Shown here: in pieces, positions 9,038-18,016 of the stretch
How the letters are laid out: each line of letters starts with the position of its first letter
Position numbering within the stretch: the first letter of the stretch is position 1
Origin: Candidatus Pacearchaeota archaeon
GTDB lineage: Archaea; Nanobdellota; Nanobdellia; Pacearchaeales; GW2011-AR1
Reading direction: 5' to 3'
DNA length: 35,500 bases
NCBI GenBank assembly: GCA_016866995.1
Contig: VGKQ01000008.1
Span: forward strand, 1 to 35,500
The notes under the pieces: generated by a model
What the model was told of the DNA's origin: nothing
Database searches by the model: none
Seen by the model: the letters and a program-made list of their open reading frames with translations, nothing else
Translations under genes and position numbers: made by a program

Positions 9038-10528
9038 ATGACAATTTTAGCAGGAATTGATGCTGGAACAACCAGAGTTAAGGGTGTGATAATCAAAGAT
9101 GATGGAGCAATTCTCGCAGAAGTAACAACTCCTGATAACGATATACCAAAATATGTTGATAGTGAAAAAGCGTATTCTGAACAAAACCCAGATGACTGGG
9201 TAGATGCTGCTAAACAGAATCTAGCAGCTCTTGTTCAAAAAAGTGGAAAAAAACCAGATGCAACAGGAGTTTCAGGACAAATGCACGGTTTAGTTGCTCT
9301 TGACAAACACGGAAAACCATTAAGAAGAGCTATAATCTGGGATGACAGAAGAACAGATGCTGAGTCAAAACATATTCAGGAAGCAACAGGAAAAGATGTC
9401 GGGCATTTTACTGTTGCAAAATTATTATGGGTTAAAAATAATGAGCCAGAAGTTTTCGGAAAGATTGACAAGATAATGTTGCCAGAAGATTACGTAGCCT
9501 ATAAGCTCACTGGAGAGATGACAACAACTCCTCAAGGTTTATCGCAAATGAGATTATGGGATTTTAAAAAACACTGTCTAGATACAAGAGTTTTTGATGC
9601 AACTGGAATTCCAAGATTTATGATTCCACAAGTGATAACAAATACAGGTGTACATGGAAGAATTACAAGAGAAGTTGCAAGTCAAACAGGTTTATCAGAA
9701 GGGACTCCTATTCATGCAAAAGCAGGAGACCAAGAGTCAGCTGCAATCTCAAATGGTGCTGTAAGAAAAAAAGATGCATACGTAAACAGCGGGACATCAG
9801 GAATTATTGGAATTATAACAGAAGATATGCAGGATAAATCAGGAAGAGGAATTTACTGGATGGGACATCTTAATGAAACTGCTATCATTCTTGCTTGTAC
9901 TCTTGCATGTGGAGCTTCTTACAAATGGGCAAGAGACAATTTATTCCCGGATGCTAAAGAAAAATTAACTGATGATTTAGTCTATCCTGTAATAAATATC
10001 TTTGCTGGAAGAGCCCCTGCTGGCTCAGGAGGAGTTATCTGGCTTCCGTATCTCAAGGGAGAAAGGTCTCCACGAGATGATTCAACAATACGGGCAGCAC
10101 TAATAGGAATGGGTGAAAAAACTCCGCGAGATTATTTAGCACGCGCTGTTTTAGAAGGAGTTGCACACTCATTCAGGCACTGTCAGCAAGTTCTTGCACA
10201 GCAAGGAAATAGATTTGAAAAAGTCAGAGCAAGTATGACAGGACTATTATCAGAAACAAGTCCCTTTATACATATACTAGCAGATGATTTACAAGTTCCA
10301 ATAGAATTTGTCAGTAATCCTGGAGGCTGTTACGGAGTTGCATTAGCAGCTGGAGTCGGAGTGCAAGTTTACTCTTCTTTAGAAGAATCTTGTGACAGAA
10401 CAATAAAACCTCTTGCAGTAGTTGCTCCAAGGCAGGAAAATCTTGAAGCTCTGACACGCTCGTACAAGAGATTTGTTGAAATGGGAGATGTTTTATCTCC
10501 TATATTTGCAAAAAATGCAGAAAAATAA
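9038..10528 (+). CDS. xylB: FGGY carbohydrate kinase, xylulokinase-like
   Basis: AGIDAGTTRVKGVII; GVSGQMHGLVALD; AIIWDDRRT; AGDQESAAISNGAV; NSGTSGI. Confidence 0.9.
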   Translation: MTILAGIDAGTTRVKGVIIKDDGAILAEVTTPDNDIPKYVDSEKAYSEQNPDDWVDAAKQNLAALVQKSGKKPDATGVSGQMHGLVALDKHGKPLRRAIIWDDRRTDAESKHIQEATGKDVGHFTVAKLLWVKNNEPEVFGKIDKIMLPEDYVAYKLTGEMTTTPQGLSQMRLWDFKKHCLDTRVFDATGIPRFMIPQVITNTGVHGRITREVASQTGLSEGTPIHAKAGDQESAAISNGAVRKKDAYVNSGTSGIIGIITEDMQDKSGRGIYWMGHLNETAIILACTLACGASYKWARDNLFPDAKEKLTDDLVYPVINIFAGRAPAGSGGVIWLPYLKGERSPRDDSTIRAALIGMGEKTPRDYLARAVLEGVAHSFRHCQQVLAQQGNRFEKVRASMTGLLSETSPFIHILADDLQVPIEFVSNPGGCYGVALAAGVGVQVYSSLEESCDRTIKPLAVVAPRQENLEALTRSYKRFVEMGDVLSPIFAKNAEK

Positions 10529-10577
10529 ACTAAGATTTCCTATTTTTAGTTCACTTAATTTTCCTTAAAATAAAAAA

Positions 10578-11840
10578 TTATCTTATTCTCTCTTTTAACT
10601 GATACATGAAAACTCCAAGCTGCTCATCTTTTACAGGGTCTGAATGCCCATCATAGCTCAAGTTCAGCATAGGAATGTTATTATTTCTTGCTCTCAACTC
10701 AGCTGTTTTTGATGAAACAACAGTTCCAGGCATGCAGTTGAAAGGCAGAACATTTACAATTCCCTGAACACGAGATGCAAAATACTCGCTTGCTCCTAGA
10801 GTGACAATTGCCTCTCCTTTGTAAGCTTCATGAACATATTCTCTTCCACGAGCAATGACTTCAGAAGCAGATGCATCATGAGAAAATTCTCCTAAAACTC
10901 CCGAGAATAAATGAGCAATATCTCTCTCATCTCTTCTCATCATTCTTACATCAATCCAGGTTTTCAAAAATTTTCTCCACTCTCTTTCATCTCTCGCCTC
11001 TCTCAGCTTGAACTCATTAATATAATCAAAAAATGATGTTACAGGCTCTAATAAAACAACTCCGCCAAGATTTTCAATTCTCTCAGCAAGATTCTGATTA
11101 GCAACATCACTTGAGCGGACATAAATCTCTCCTGTTAAAAATACAACAGGCTTTTTCTGCTCTCTCTTTTTAACTTTAACAAACTCTTCCACAGCTTGTT
11201 CAATTGTTCCTAATAATTCACATTTATGTTTATTTAAAAGAATTCTTGCCCTCTTCCCTGTTCTCGAGCCAGGAATTCTTTTTTCTATAACTCGAACAAT
11301 TCCCTTGAGATATCTGTCATAAATTTCTCTGCTTGTTCCAGGTTCTATTTCAAAAGGGCGGGTAAAGTGCAGACATCTTTCAAGCAAAGAAAGAGCAACC
11401 ATTCCATCCCAGATTCTAATTTTAGCATCACTTCCCATCCCAGAATAAGCATCTCTGTTGTCAAGAGTAAGTATGGGAACATTAATTCCTAAATCATGCA
11501 AAATTGCTTCTTGATTCATACAGTATCTTCCAAATCTGCACGGCCCCTCGCTCTTCCCCTGGAAAAATGCTTCATTATCTACTTGAAAATCTTGAGAAAA
11601 AACTCTCTCTAAAATATCTTGTGTTGTAATAATAGAAGGCAGACACTGATCCCCATTTGTATATTTTCTTCCAATTGAGAATCCAGCATCCTGAGAACGA
11701 GTCAGAACACCAGAATTATATCCCATACTTCTTAATACAGCAGCAAGTATGTAAGCAGAATCACACATATGTGGAATCCATATCTTTCTGTCTCTCAAAT
11801 CTTCAAGTTTATAGTCTCTAAATTTAAATCCAGGCTTCAT
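10578..11840 (-). CDS. 2-hydroxyglutaryl-CoA dehydratase D-component-like protein
   Basis: IWIPHMCDSAYILAAVLRSMGY ... GDQCLPSIITTQDIL ... EGPCRFGRYCMNQEAIL ... CMPGTVV; ATGA overlap with upstream gene. Confidence 0.85.
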   Translation of the reverse strand: MKPGFKFRDYKLEDLRDRKIWIPHMCDSAYILAAVLRSMGYNSGVLTRSQDAGFSIGRKYTNGDQCLPSIITTQDILERVFSQDFQVDNEAFFQGKSEGPCRFGRYCMNQEAILHDLGINVPILTLDNRDAYSGMGSDAKIRIWDGMVALSLLERCLHFTRPFEIEPGTSREIYDRYLKGIVRVIEKRIPGSRTGKRARILLNKHKCELLGTIEQAVEEFVKVKKREQKKPVVFLTGEIYVRSSDVANQNLAERIENLGGVVLLEPVTSFFDYINEFKLREARDEREWRKFLKTWIDVRMMRRDERDIAHLFSGVLGEFSHDASASEVIARGREYVHEAYKGEAIVTLGASEYFASRVQGIVNVLPFNCMPGTVVSSKTAELRARNNNIPMLNLSYDGHSDPVKDEQLGVFMYQLKERIR

Positions 11841-13027
11841 CTTCTTTCTCCTTGTAATTCTATGCTGTCCAAAAATGCCTCTAATCTTGTAACAAGCCCG
11901 GCATCTGCTGTATGCTCATCAATCTGCAAAGTTAAAAACGGCTTTCCAAGCTCTCTTTCAAAAAAACTTCTTAAAAATGAATTTGGCCCGCATCCAAAAT
12001 AATCAAGAAAAACAGCATTCAGCCCAAGTTTCCTTGAAACATTTGCAGCTCCAAGTATTAATTGCCCCTGAATTGAAAACTCATTCCCCCATCTTCTTGA
12101 CAAATCTTCATCAGGAAGAGGAAGGAAATCCATTGGCAGAGGAGTAAAGCCATAATGCGCAACTTTCCCAGCAAGTTTTAAATTCATTTCTTCGTCATAA
12201 GCAGTATAGGGCCTTCCAACAATAACAATTCCTCTGCTTCCAAGATTATCAAGAACTTTTTTTCCTTCTGCCCTCAATGATTTTTTAAATCTTAAGTAAG
12301 CAATTTCTCCATCAACAAAAGCATTTTCTATTTCTCTCTCGCTGAAATTCAAGCCAGCTCTTGAAAAACTATCTCTCAATTCCATGAATAATTTTTTTCT
12401 GTCTCCTCTTAAATTAATAACAGGATTTATGCATCTTGTTTTTAAAGTATTTCTCGCAACAACCGGGCCAAAATTCTGCAGATATGGGCATGTTCTGCTT
12501 CTGTCCCATTCAGTTTCCCTTATTCCACTATCATCAGAATACTTGCTTCTCTGGCTCTGAATAATATCTGGAGCAAAAACAAAATCAACTCTGCCGTCCA
12601 AATCTGCAAAATGCCCAAATGCAACTTTAAACGGATAGCAGAATTCAGCAGTTGTCTTTTCCAAGCCGTCAGAAATTATTCTCTTGTTTGTTTTCTGTGA
12701 AGGAACAACACTAAAGCCAAGATTAGAAAGAAATACTGCCCACAAAGGTGCAAGTTCATAAAACATTCCTGCTCTCGGCAGTCCAGCACTTGTTTTCTGC
12801 CTTGATTTTTGCAGATATTTTTCTAACATTTTTTCACGAACATCAAAAGGATTGCTTGCTTCCTCTTCTGATTTTCCTTGATACTTCTCGCATCTGTCTC
12901 CATAAAACATTTTTCTTCCTTCTGTTTCTACAATAGTCACATCACAAGTATTTTCGCAGCCCTTGCATCTGAAAATTCTCTGCTCATAACTTGAAGTTGC
13001 AATTTCATCAAATCCTCTGAAGCTCAT
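11837..13027 (-). CDS. DUF2229-type acyl-CoA dehydratase activase-related protein
   Basis: CKGCENTC...GDRC; AGLPRAGMFYELAPLWAVFLSNLGF; CYPFKVAFGHFADL; VGRPYTAYDEEMNLKL; DYFGCGPNSFLRSFF; QIDEHTADAGLVTRLEAFLD. Confidence 0.9.
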   Translation of the reverse strand: MSFRGFDEIATSSYEQRIFRCKGCENTCDVTIVETEGRKMFYGDRCEKYQGKSEEEASNPFDVREKMLEKYLQKSRQKTSAGLPRAGMFYELAPLWAVFLSNLGFSVVPSQKTNKRIISDGLEKTTAEFCYPFKVAFGHFADLDGRVDFVFAPDIIQSQRSKYSDDSGIRETEWDRSRTCPYLQNFGPVVARNTLKTRCINPVINLRGDRKKLFMELRDSFSRAGLNFSEREIENAFVDGEIAYLRFKKSLRAEGKKVLDNLGSRGIVIVGRPYTAYDEEMNLKLAGKVAHYGFTPLPMDFLPLPDEDLSRRWGNEFSIQGQLILGAANVSRKLGLNAVFLDYFGCGPNSFLRSFFERELGKPFLTLQIDEHTADAGLVTRLEAFLDSIELQGERR

Positions 13028-13116
13028 TTTATAGGCAAAGACTCTGAAAATTTAATTTTGTTATCTTCAAAATTTATTTTAGTTTTTGTTACTTTGCGTA
13101 ATTTAATGAAGCTCAT
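13024..13116 (-). CDS. Putative small ORF MSFIKLRKVTKTKINFEDNKIKFSESLPIK, coupled to the DUF2229 gene
   Basis: ATG at 13116; TGA overlaps the DUF2229 ATG (ATGA); its start context is an exact 16-nt copy of the DUF2229 start context. Confidence 0.4.
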   Translation of the reverse strand: MSFIKLRKVTKTKINFEDNKIKFSESLPIK

Positions 13117-13136
13117 TTTATATTTTGCATATTTTC

Positions 13137-14891
13137 TTATGCAACCTTCCTCCTCTCATTTTTTTCTTTATAACTTTGTTTTGCAATCATAGCAATCCCA
13201 ATTGCTCCTGTTAAATCAGGATATTTAGGAACTTGAATTCTTTTCTCAAGAAGTGTTTCAAACCCAGCAACAACAGCCTGGTTAAAAGCAACAGCACCCT
13301 GAAAAACAACATTCTGCCCAACTTCCTTTGCAACTCTATTCAAATAATTCCTGCATATTGCATAAGCTAATCCAGCGCACCTGTCTTCAAGTGGAGAATC
13401 TTGATAAGATAATAAGCTTGATGCCATAAAAACAGCGCATTTCTCAGACAAATCACATGGGTTTCTTGAAGCAAGTGCGAGCCTTGCAAAATCTCCCTTA
13501 ATGCTTATTCCAAGAATTTTTGCCTGCTCTTCAAGAAACGAGCCAGTAGAAGCAGCGCAAACCTTGTTCATCTCATTGTCAACAACTTTTCCATCCTGAA
13601 TTTTAATATACTTAGAATCCTGCCCGCCAATCTCAAAAACAGTGTCAGCATCAGGAAAAAAATAAACAGCTCCCTGAGCCTGCGCAGTTATCTCATTTTT
13701 AACAACAGCTCTTTTTCCAGGAACACTAATCCAGTCAGCAGCAATCTCTCTTCCAGAGCCAGTAACTCCTGCTTCAAGAACATCAACAAGCTCTTTGATT
13801 TTTTTTCCTCCAAGTTCAATATTTCCAAGCCTCTTCATGACATCAGTGACTGCATCAAGCGGCTTTCCGCTTGTTCTTTCATACAAGCCAAGAATAAATC
13901 TTCCATTTTCATCAAGCAATACTGCCTTTGTGCTCACGCTTCCAACATCCAAGCCAAGATAAACTCGTGTTCTTCCTGAAAGATTATAATCGCGGTTTAC
14001 AGAAAGAGTAACTTCATTTCCATTCTGCCTGTCTATAACTTCATAAGAAACCCTAATCCCTTCAAGCAATTTAAGTGAAAGCAAACCACAAACATCTTTT
14101 CTGAAATTTTTTAATTTTTCAATCACATCTCTCAATTCAAATCTTTGTCTTGCATAGTGCGCACATCCTGCTGCTTTCAAGTATAAAAAATCTTTTGGAA
14201 TAATTACCTCTTTTCCAGTTCCTTCTTTAAGAAATCTTACAACTGCTTTGTTCATTCCAACTCCTCCAAGCAGAAAAATTGGCTCTTTTGTTTTTCCTCT
14301 GCATATCCCATTCACAAAATTTCTTGCTAAAACCTGGCACAAGCCAGCGGCAATCCCGTCTGCTTTTGTTCCTCTCTGATAATGATGAGTAACATCGCTC
14401 TCTGCAAAAACAGCGCACCTTGCTGAGATGTTTGCAGCAACCTCTGCATCATATGCTGCCTGGACAAATTCTTCAAGGCTCATATTCAGCCTTCTTGCCA
14501 TTTTCTCAATTAATGCCCCTCCGCCTGCGCCACATAATGGGTTTGTTGCAAAGTCCTCCAGAACAAGCTCCCCATCTTCATAATGTATTGAATAGTGCGA
14601 GGAATTTTCTTTCCCAATATCAAAAACACTTCTTGCATCAGGATGATATCTTCTTATTCCCTCAAGAACTGCAACTGCATTTGGTGTATGTAAAATTTCA
14701 AGAATCTCAGCAATTGCCTTGCCATTAATCCCAGTAACTCCAACTTCATACTCTCCATCTTCAAATTGCTGAAGAACTTCAACTGTTCTCTCTCTCGGCT
14801 TTCCCTCAATTGCTTTTCTGATTATTCTCAAGCCATTATTCAAAGCAACAGCAGTTATATTCCCGGCTCCAATATCTAATCCAAGTTTCAT
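13137..14891 (-). CDS. Double-domain BadF/BadG/HgdC-type ATPase (activase)
   Basis: Two ASKHA modules: MKLGLDIGAGNITAV...CGAGGGALIEKM...SARCAVFAESDV and YLGLDVGSVSTKAVLLD...CAASTGSFLEEQ...SEKCAVFMASSL; both keep the two cluster cysteines. Confidence 0.92.
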   Translation of the reverse strand: MKLGLDIGAGNITAVALNNGLRIIRKAIEGKPRERTVEVLQQFEDGEYEVGVTGINGKAIAEILEILHTPNAVAVLEGIRRYHPDARSVFDIGKENSSHYSIHYEDGELVLEDFATNPLCGAGGGALIEKMARRLNMSLEEFVQAAYDAEVAANISARCAVFAESDVTHHYQRGTKADGIAAGLCQVLARNFVNGICRGKTKEPIFLLGGVGMNKAVVRFLKEGTGKEVIIPKDFLYLKAAGCAHYARQRFELRDVIEKLKNFRKDVCGLLSLKLLEGIRVSYEVIDRQNGNEVTLSVNRDYNLSGRTRVYLGLDVGSVSTKAVLLDENGRFILGLYERTSGKPLDAVTDVMKRLGNIELGGKKIKELVDVLEAGVTGSGREIAADWISVPGKRAVVKNEITAQAQGAVYFFPDADTVFEIGGQDSKYIKIQDGKVVDNEMNKVCAASTGSFLEEQAKILGISIKGDFARLALASRNPCDLSEKCAVFMASSLLSYQDSPLEDRCAGLAYAICRNYLNRVAKEVGQNVVFQGAVAFNQAVVAGFETLLEKRIQVPKYPDLTGAIGIAMIAKQSYKEKNERRKVA

Positions 14892-15010
14892 TTTGATATA
14901 TTTTCAAGCGAATATAATACTTATAAAGATTTATGGGGCAGAATGAAATATTGATTTTTTATTTTCTTTTAATGTCAATTATAAGAACTTTTCCCAAGCT
15001 AAAAAACTCT

Positions 15011-15097
15011 ATGCCGGGCGCAGCTCTGCTCACTGGTCGACTTTTATAAAATAAAAAATTGTTAAGTCGGCGCAGCTCGCCCTTCGGGCTCGCTAGT
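15011..15097. repeat. GC-rich structured intergenic island
   Basis: GC-rich block in AT-rich DNA; repeated CGCAGCTC; GTCGACTT/AAGTCGGC stem (15036-15043/15064-15071); GCCC-TTC-GGGC hairpin (15079-15089); GCTCGC direct repeats around it. Confidence 0.6.
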
Positions 15098-15320
15098 ATT
15101 AAATTGAATTTATTAATTTTTGGAAAAAGTGTGAAAAAACCTTTTAATTAAAATAAAGAAACAAAGATATTCCTGACATTTTTGACATCAAAAAATAATA
15201 TAATATAAAAATTCAGCTTCAATTCAATATATATTCGATAAATTTAATTAATAAAATAATTCATGTAAGATATTAATTCAAAAAATAAATAAAATGTAAA
15301 ACAATAACAAAAACAAAAAA

Positions 15321-16265
15321 TTACTTCTTGTAATCAAGATATAAATTTTTCATCAGCAAAAACATAACCAAACTTGTCACTCCAGTCATTAATCCATAAA
15401 TTGCAATAATAATTCCAACAAAAATAAAAATTATAATTGCTATTCCAACAACACCAAGATAAATTGCAAAAAACATAAAAGCAAGAAAAAAGAAATAAAG
15501 AACCTGCATAATCATAGAAGCAACAAAAGACAAAGCCCAAGAAATCATTGAAAATAAAAGTATGCAGCCAAAAGTTTTCCACCATCTTCCTGTCACAAGA
15601 GCAGAACTTCTCCTTATTGCCTCTGTTATTTTTGTATCTTCCTTAAGAAGTATATATGGAGATAAGCTGAATTTAACTCCAAAAAATCCAGCAAGAATAA
15701 TTCCGCCAATTAAAAAAATAATAAATAATGGAATTCCAAGAATAAGAAGTTTTGAGAATGCAACAAGAGAAAGAATTCCAAGAAGCATTGGAACACCAAA
15801 AAGAAGGCTAAGAATTACCATAATTAATAAAGTTAATCCTAAAAATATCCAGAAATTATCTCTTGCTTTTTTAGATGCTTCTTTTCTTTTCATTCCTCCT
15901 TTTTCATTGAAAATTGTCATGCATAATATGACAAGTTGTGTAAAATAAATTACAAGAAAAAATACTATTGCTGAAATTATAATTATAATAATTATAAGAA
16001 AACCAATTGCAGTATATTGGGCAGAATCATTTACAACATTTCCAGTAATTCCTGTGCTCATGTTAAAATCTGGAGTTGAATAGAATTGTGCAGAATAGAA
16101 TTGTGCAGGTTTGATGCTTGCAATTATTCCGGCAAAAAGAGAAACAACAATCAAAGCAAGAATAAGAAGAGGAAAAATAAAATACCACCACGAAACTTTC
16201 AAAGATAAAACTATATTTTTAGTAAATTCTTCCCATGATTTTTTGAATATGCTTTCAACTGTCAT
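15321..16265 (-). CDS. Multi-pass membrane protein
   Basis: Multiple long hydrophobic segments over 314 aa. Confidence 0.8.
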   Translation of the reverse strand: MTVESIFKKSWEEFTKNIVLSLKVSWWYFIFPLLILALIVVSLFAGIIASIKPAQFYSAQFYSTPDFNMSTGITGNVVNDSAQYTAIGFLIIIIIIISAIVFFLVIYFTQLVILCMTIFNEKGGMKRKEASKKARDNFWIFLGLTLLIMVILSLLFGVPMLLGILSLVAFSKLLILGIPLFIIFLIGGIILAGFFGVKFSLSPYILLKEDTKITEAIRRSSALVTGRWWKTFGCILLFSMISWALSFVASMIMQVLYFFFLAFMFFAIYLGVVGIAIIIFIFVGIIIAIYGLMTGVTSLVMFLLMKNLYLDYKK

Positions 16266-16418
16266 TTATAAATTCAGTAGAAAGAGATATATAAACTTAA
16301 TTATTCATATTTAACAGGAGATATTCTCTTGTTTATTTGAACACCATTGTTAAAGATTAAATTGTTAAAGATTAATAGTATAGACAATATATAAAAAGCA
16401 ATTTTATCTGACTTAAAT

Positions 16419-17084
16419 ATGCCAGAAGCAAAAATTTATAAATCTCAGAATAATATTAATATTAGTATGCACCCCGGTGATCCGCAAGGGTCGCCGGATG
16501 ATTGCTTACCTTGTTTTATTTTCATTGATGATGGATTTTTAGCTAAGCTTTCTAAATATTTTGGAGGAGGTAAATACTTAAAATTTGACAGAATCTCTTT
16601 TTCAAATAACCTTGCAAAAAAGGAAAATTTGATATGCAAAAAAATATTTTATTATACTGCTCCACCATTTCAGTCAAATAAACCAACAATTGAAGAAAAA
16701 GCAAAAAAAGACAAATATAATAAATTTGTGGCAAAAATGAGGCAAAGAGAGGTTGTTGTTCAGGAAGGAAGATGCCAAAAAATTAAAGTTAATGAAGAAC
16801 AAGCAAGATATTGCCAAAAAGCAGTAGATATTTTATTAGCTATGGATTTAATGTCTGTGCCAGTAAAATATCCAGAAATAAAAAAGATAATATTAATTGC
16901 ATCTGATTCTGATTTTGTTCCAGTAGTTGAACAATTAAAAGATTTGGGAATAGAAATTATACTTTATACTTATTATGTTAAAAAGAGAAATACTGGATTG
17001 TCCAGAAGCAATTATCTATTAAAATCGGTTTCAAGATATGCGAAGATAACTAAACAAGATTTTGATAATTCACCATTATTATGA
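16419..17084 (+). CDS. NYN-domain (LabA/PIN-like) protein
   Basis: FIFIDDGFLAKL; QKAVDILLAMDLM; KKIILIASDSDFVPVVEQLKDLGIEIILY. Confidence 0.85.
   Translation: MPEAKIYKSQNNINISMHPGDPQGSPDDCLPCFIFIDDGFLAKLSKYFGGGKYLKFDRISFSNNLAKKENLICKKIFYYTAPPFQSNKPTIEEKAKKDKYNKFVAKMRQREVVVQEGRCQKIKVNEEQARYCQKAVDILLAMDLMSVPVKYPEIKKIILIASDSDFVPVVEQLKDLGIEIILYTYYVKKRNTGLSRSNYLLKSVSRYAKITKQDFDNSPLL
16474..16497 (+). repeat. GC-rich hairpin with GCAA tetraloop inside the 5' coding region of the NYN gene
   Basis: CCGGTGATCC-GCAA-GGGTCGCCGG, 10 pairs with two G.U. Confidence 0.7.
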
Positions 17085-18016
17085 TGCAGCCAAAACAACT
17101 ATTTGAAGAAAGAATGAAGAAGCTTGTTGAAGATTATGACAAGTGGCTCGAGTTTTCAGGAAAATCCCCAATAAATTCAATCCGATGCAACACTCTTAAA
17201 ATCAAGCCTGAAAAATTAAAAGAAAATCTGGAAAATAAAGGATGGAAAATTCAGCAGCCGTTTCCAGAATTTCCAGAAATAATGATTATAACAAGTGAAT
17301 TGAAGCCGGGCGAATTAGGAAAAGCTACTGAACATCTTCTTGGATATTATTATGTTCAGGAAATTTCAAGCATGATGCCTGTGCTTGCTCTTAACCCAAA
17401 GCCCAATGAACTTGTTTTAGATTTATGCGCATCTCCGGGCTCAAAGACAACTCAAATGTCAGCAGTGATGGAAAATAAAGGAACAATTATTGCAAATGAC
17501 AAAGATATAGGAAGAATACTAATTTTATCAAGTAATCTGGAAAGATGCGGGTGCACAAATGTTATTGTTTCAAGAAATGATGCTGTTCAGTTCTGCAACA
17601 AGCTTCAGGGAAAAATAAAATTTGACAAAATTCTCCTTGATGTCCCGTGTTCAGGAGAAGGTACAATAAGAAGCTCGCCAAAAACATTTTTAATGTGGAA
17701 TATAAAAATGATTTCCAAATTAAGCAGAATGCAGAGAAAAATTGCTTCAAGTGCAGTTTCTTTATTAAAAGATAACGGCGAAATTGTATATTCAACCTGC
17801 ACCCATTCTCCAGAAGAAAATGAAAGCAATGTAAATTTTCTTGCTGAAAGATTTAATCTTCAGGTTGAAAAAATCAAATTGCCTGTAAAATGCCGTCCAG
17901 GAATAACAAACTGGGAAAACGAGAAATTTTCAGAAGAAATAAAAAATTGCTGCAGAATTTATCCACAGGATAATGATACAGAAGGATTTTTTCTGGCTAA
18001 ATTAAAGAAAAAATGA
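17081..18016 (+). CDS. NOL1/NOP2/RsmB-family m5C RNA methyltransferase
   Basis: SIRCNTLK; YYVQEISSMMPVLAL; DLCASPGSKTTQM; LLDVPCSGEGTIR; VYSTCTHSPEENE. Confidence 0.93.
   Translation: MMQPKQLFEERMKKLVEDYDKWLEFSGKSPINSIRCNTLKIKPEKLKENLENKGWKIQQPFPEFPEIMIITSELKPGELGKATEHLLGYYYVQEISSMMPVLALNPKPNELVLDLCASPGSKTTQMSAVMENKGTIIANDKDIGRILILSSNLERCGCTNVIVSRNDAVQFCNKLQGKIKFDKILLDVPCSGEGTIRSSPKTFLMWNIKMISKLSRMQRKIASSAVSLLKDNGEIVYSTCTHSPEENESNVNFLAERFNLQVEKIKLPVKCRPGITNWENEKFSEEIKNCCRIYPQDNDTEGFFLAKLKKK

Noticed and set aside
16346-16375. Two tandem copies of ATTGTTAAAGATTAA
   Set aside because: Real but very short AT-rich duplication upstream of the NYN gene; no further structure
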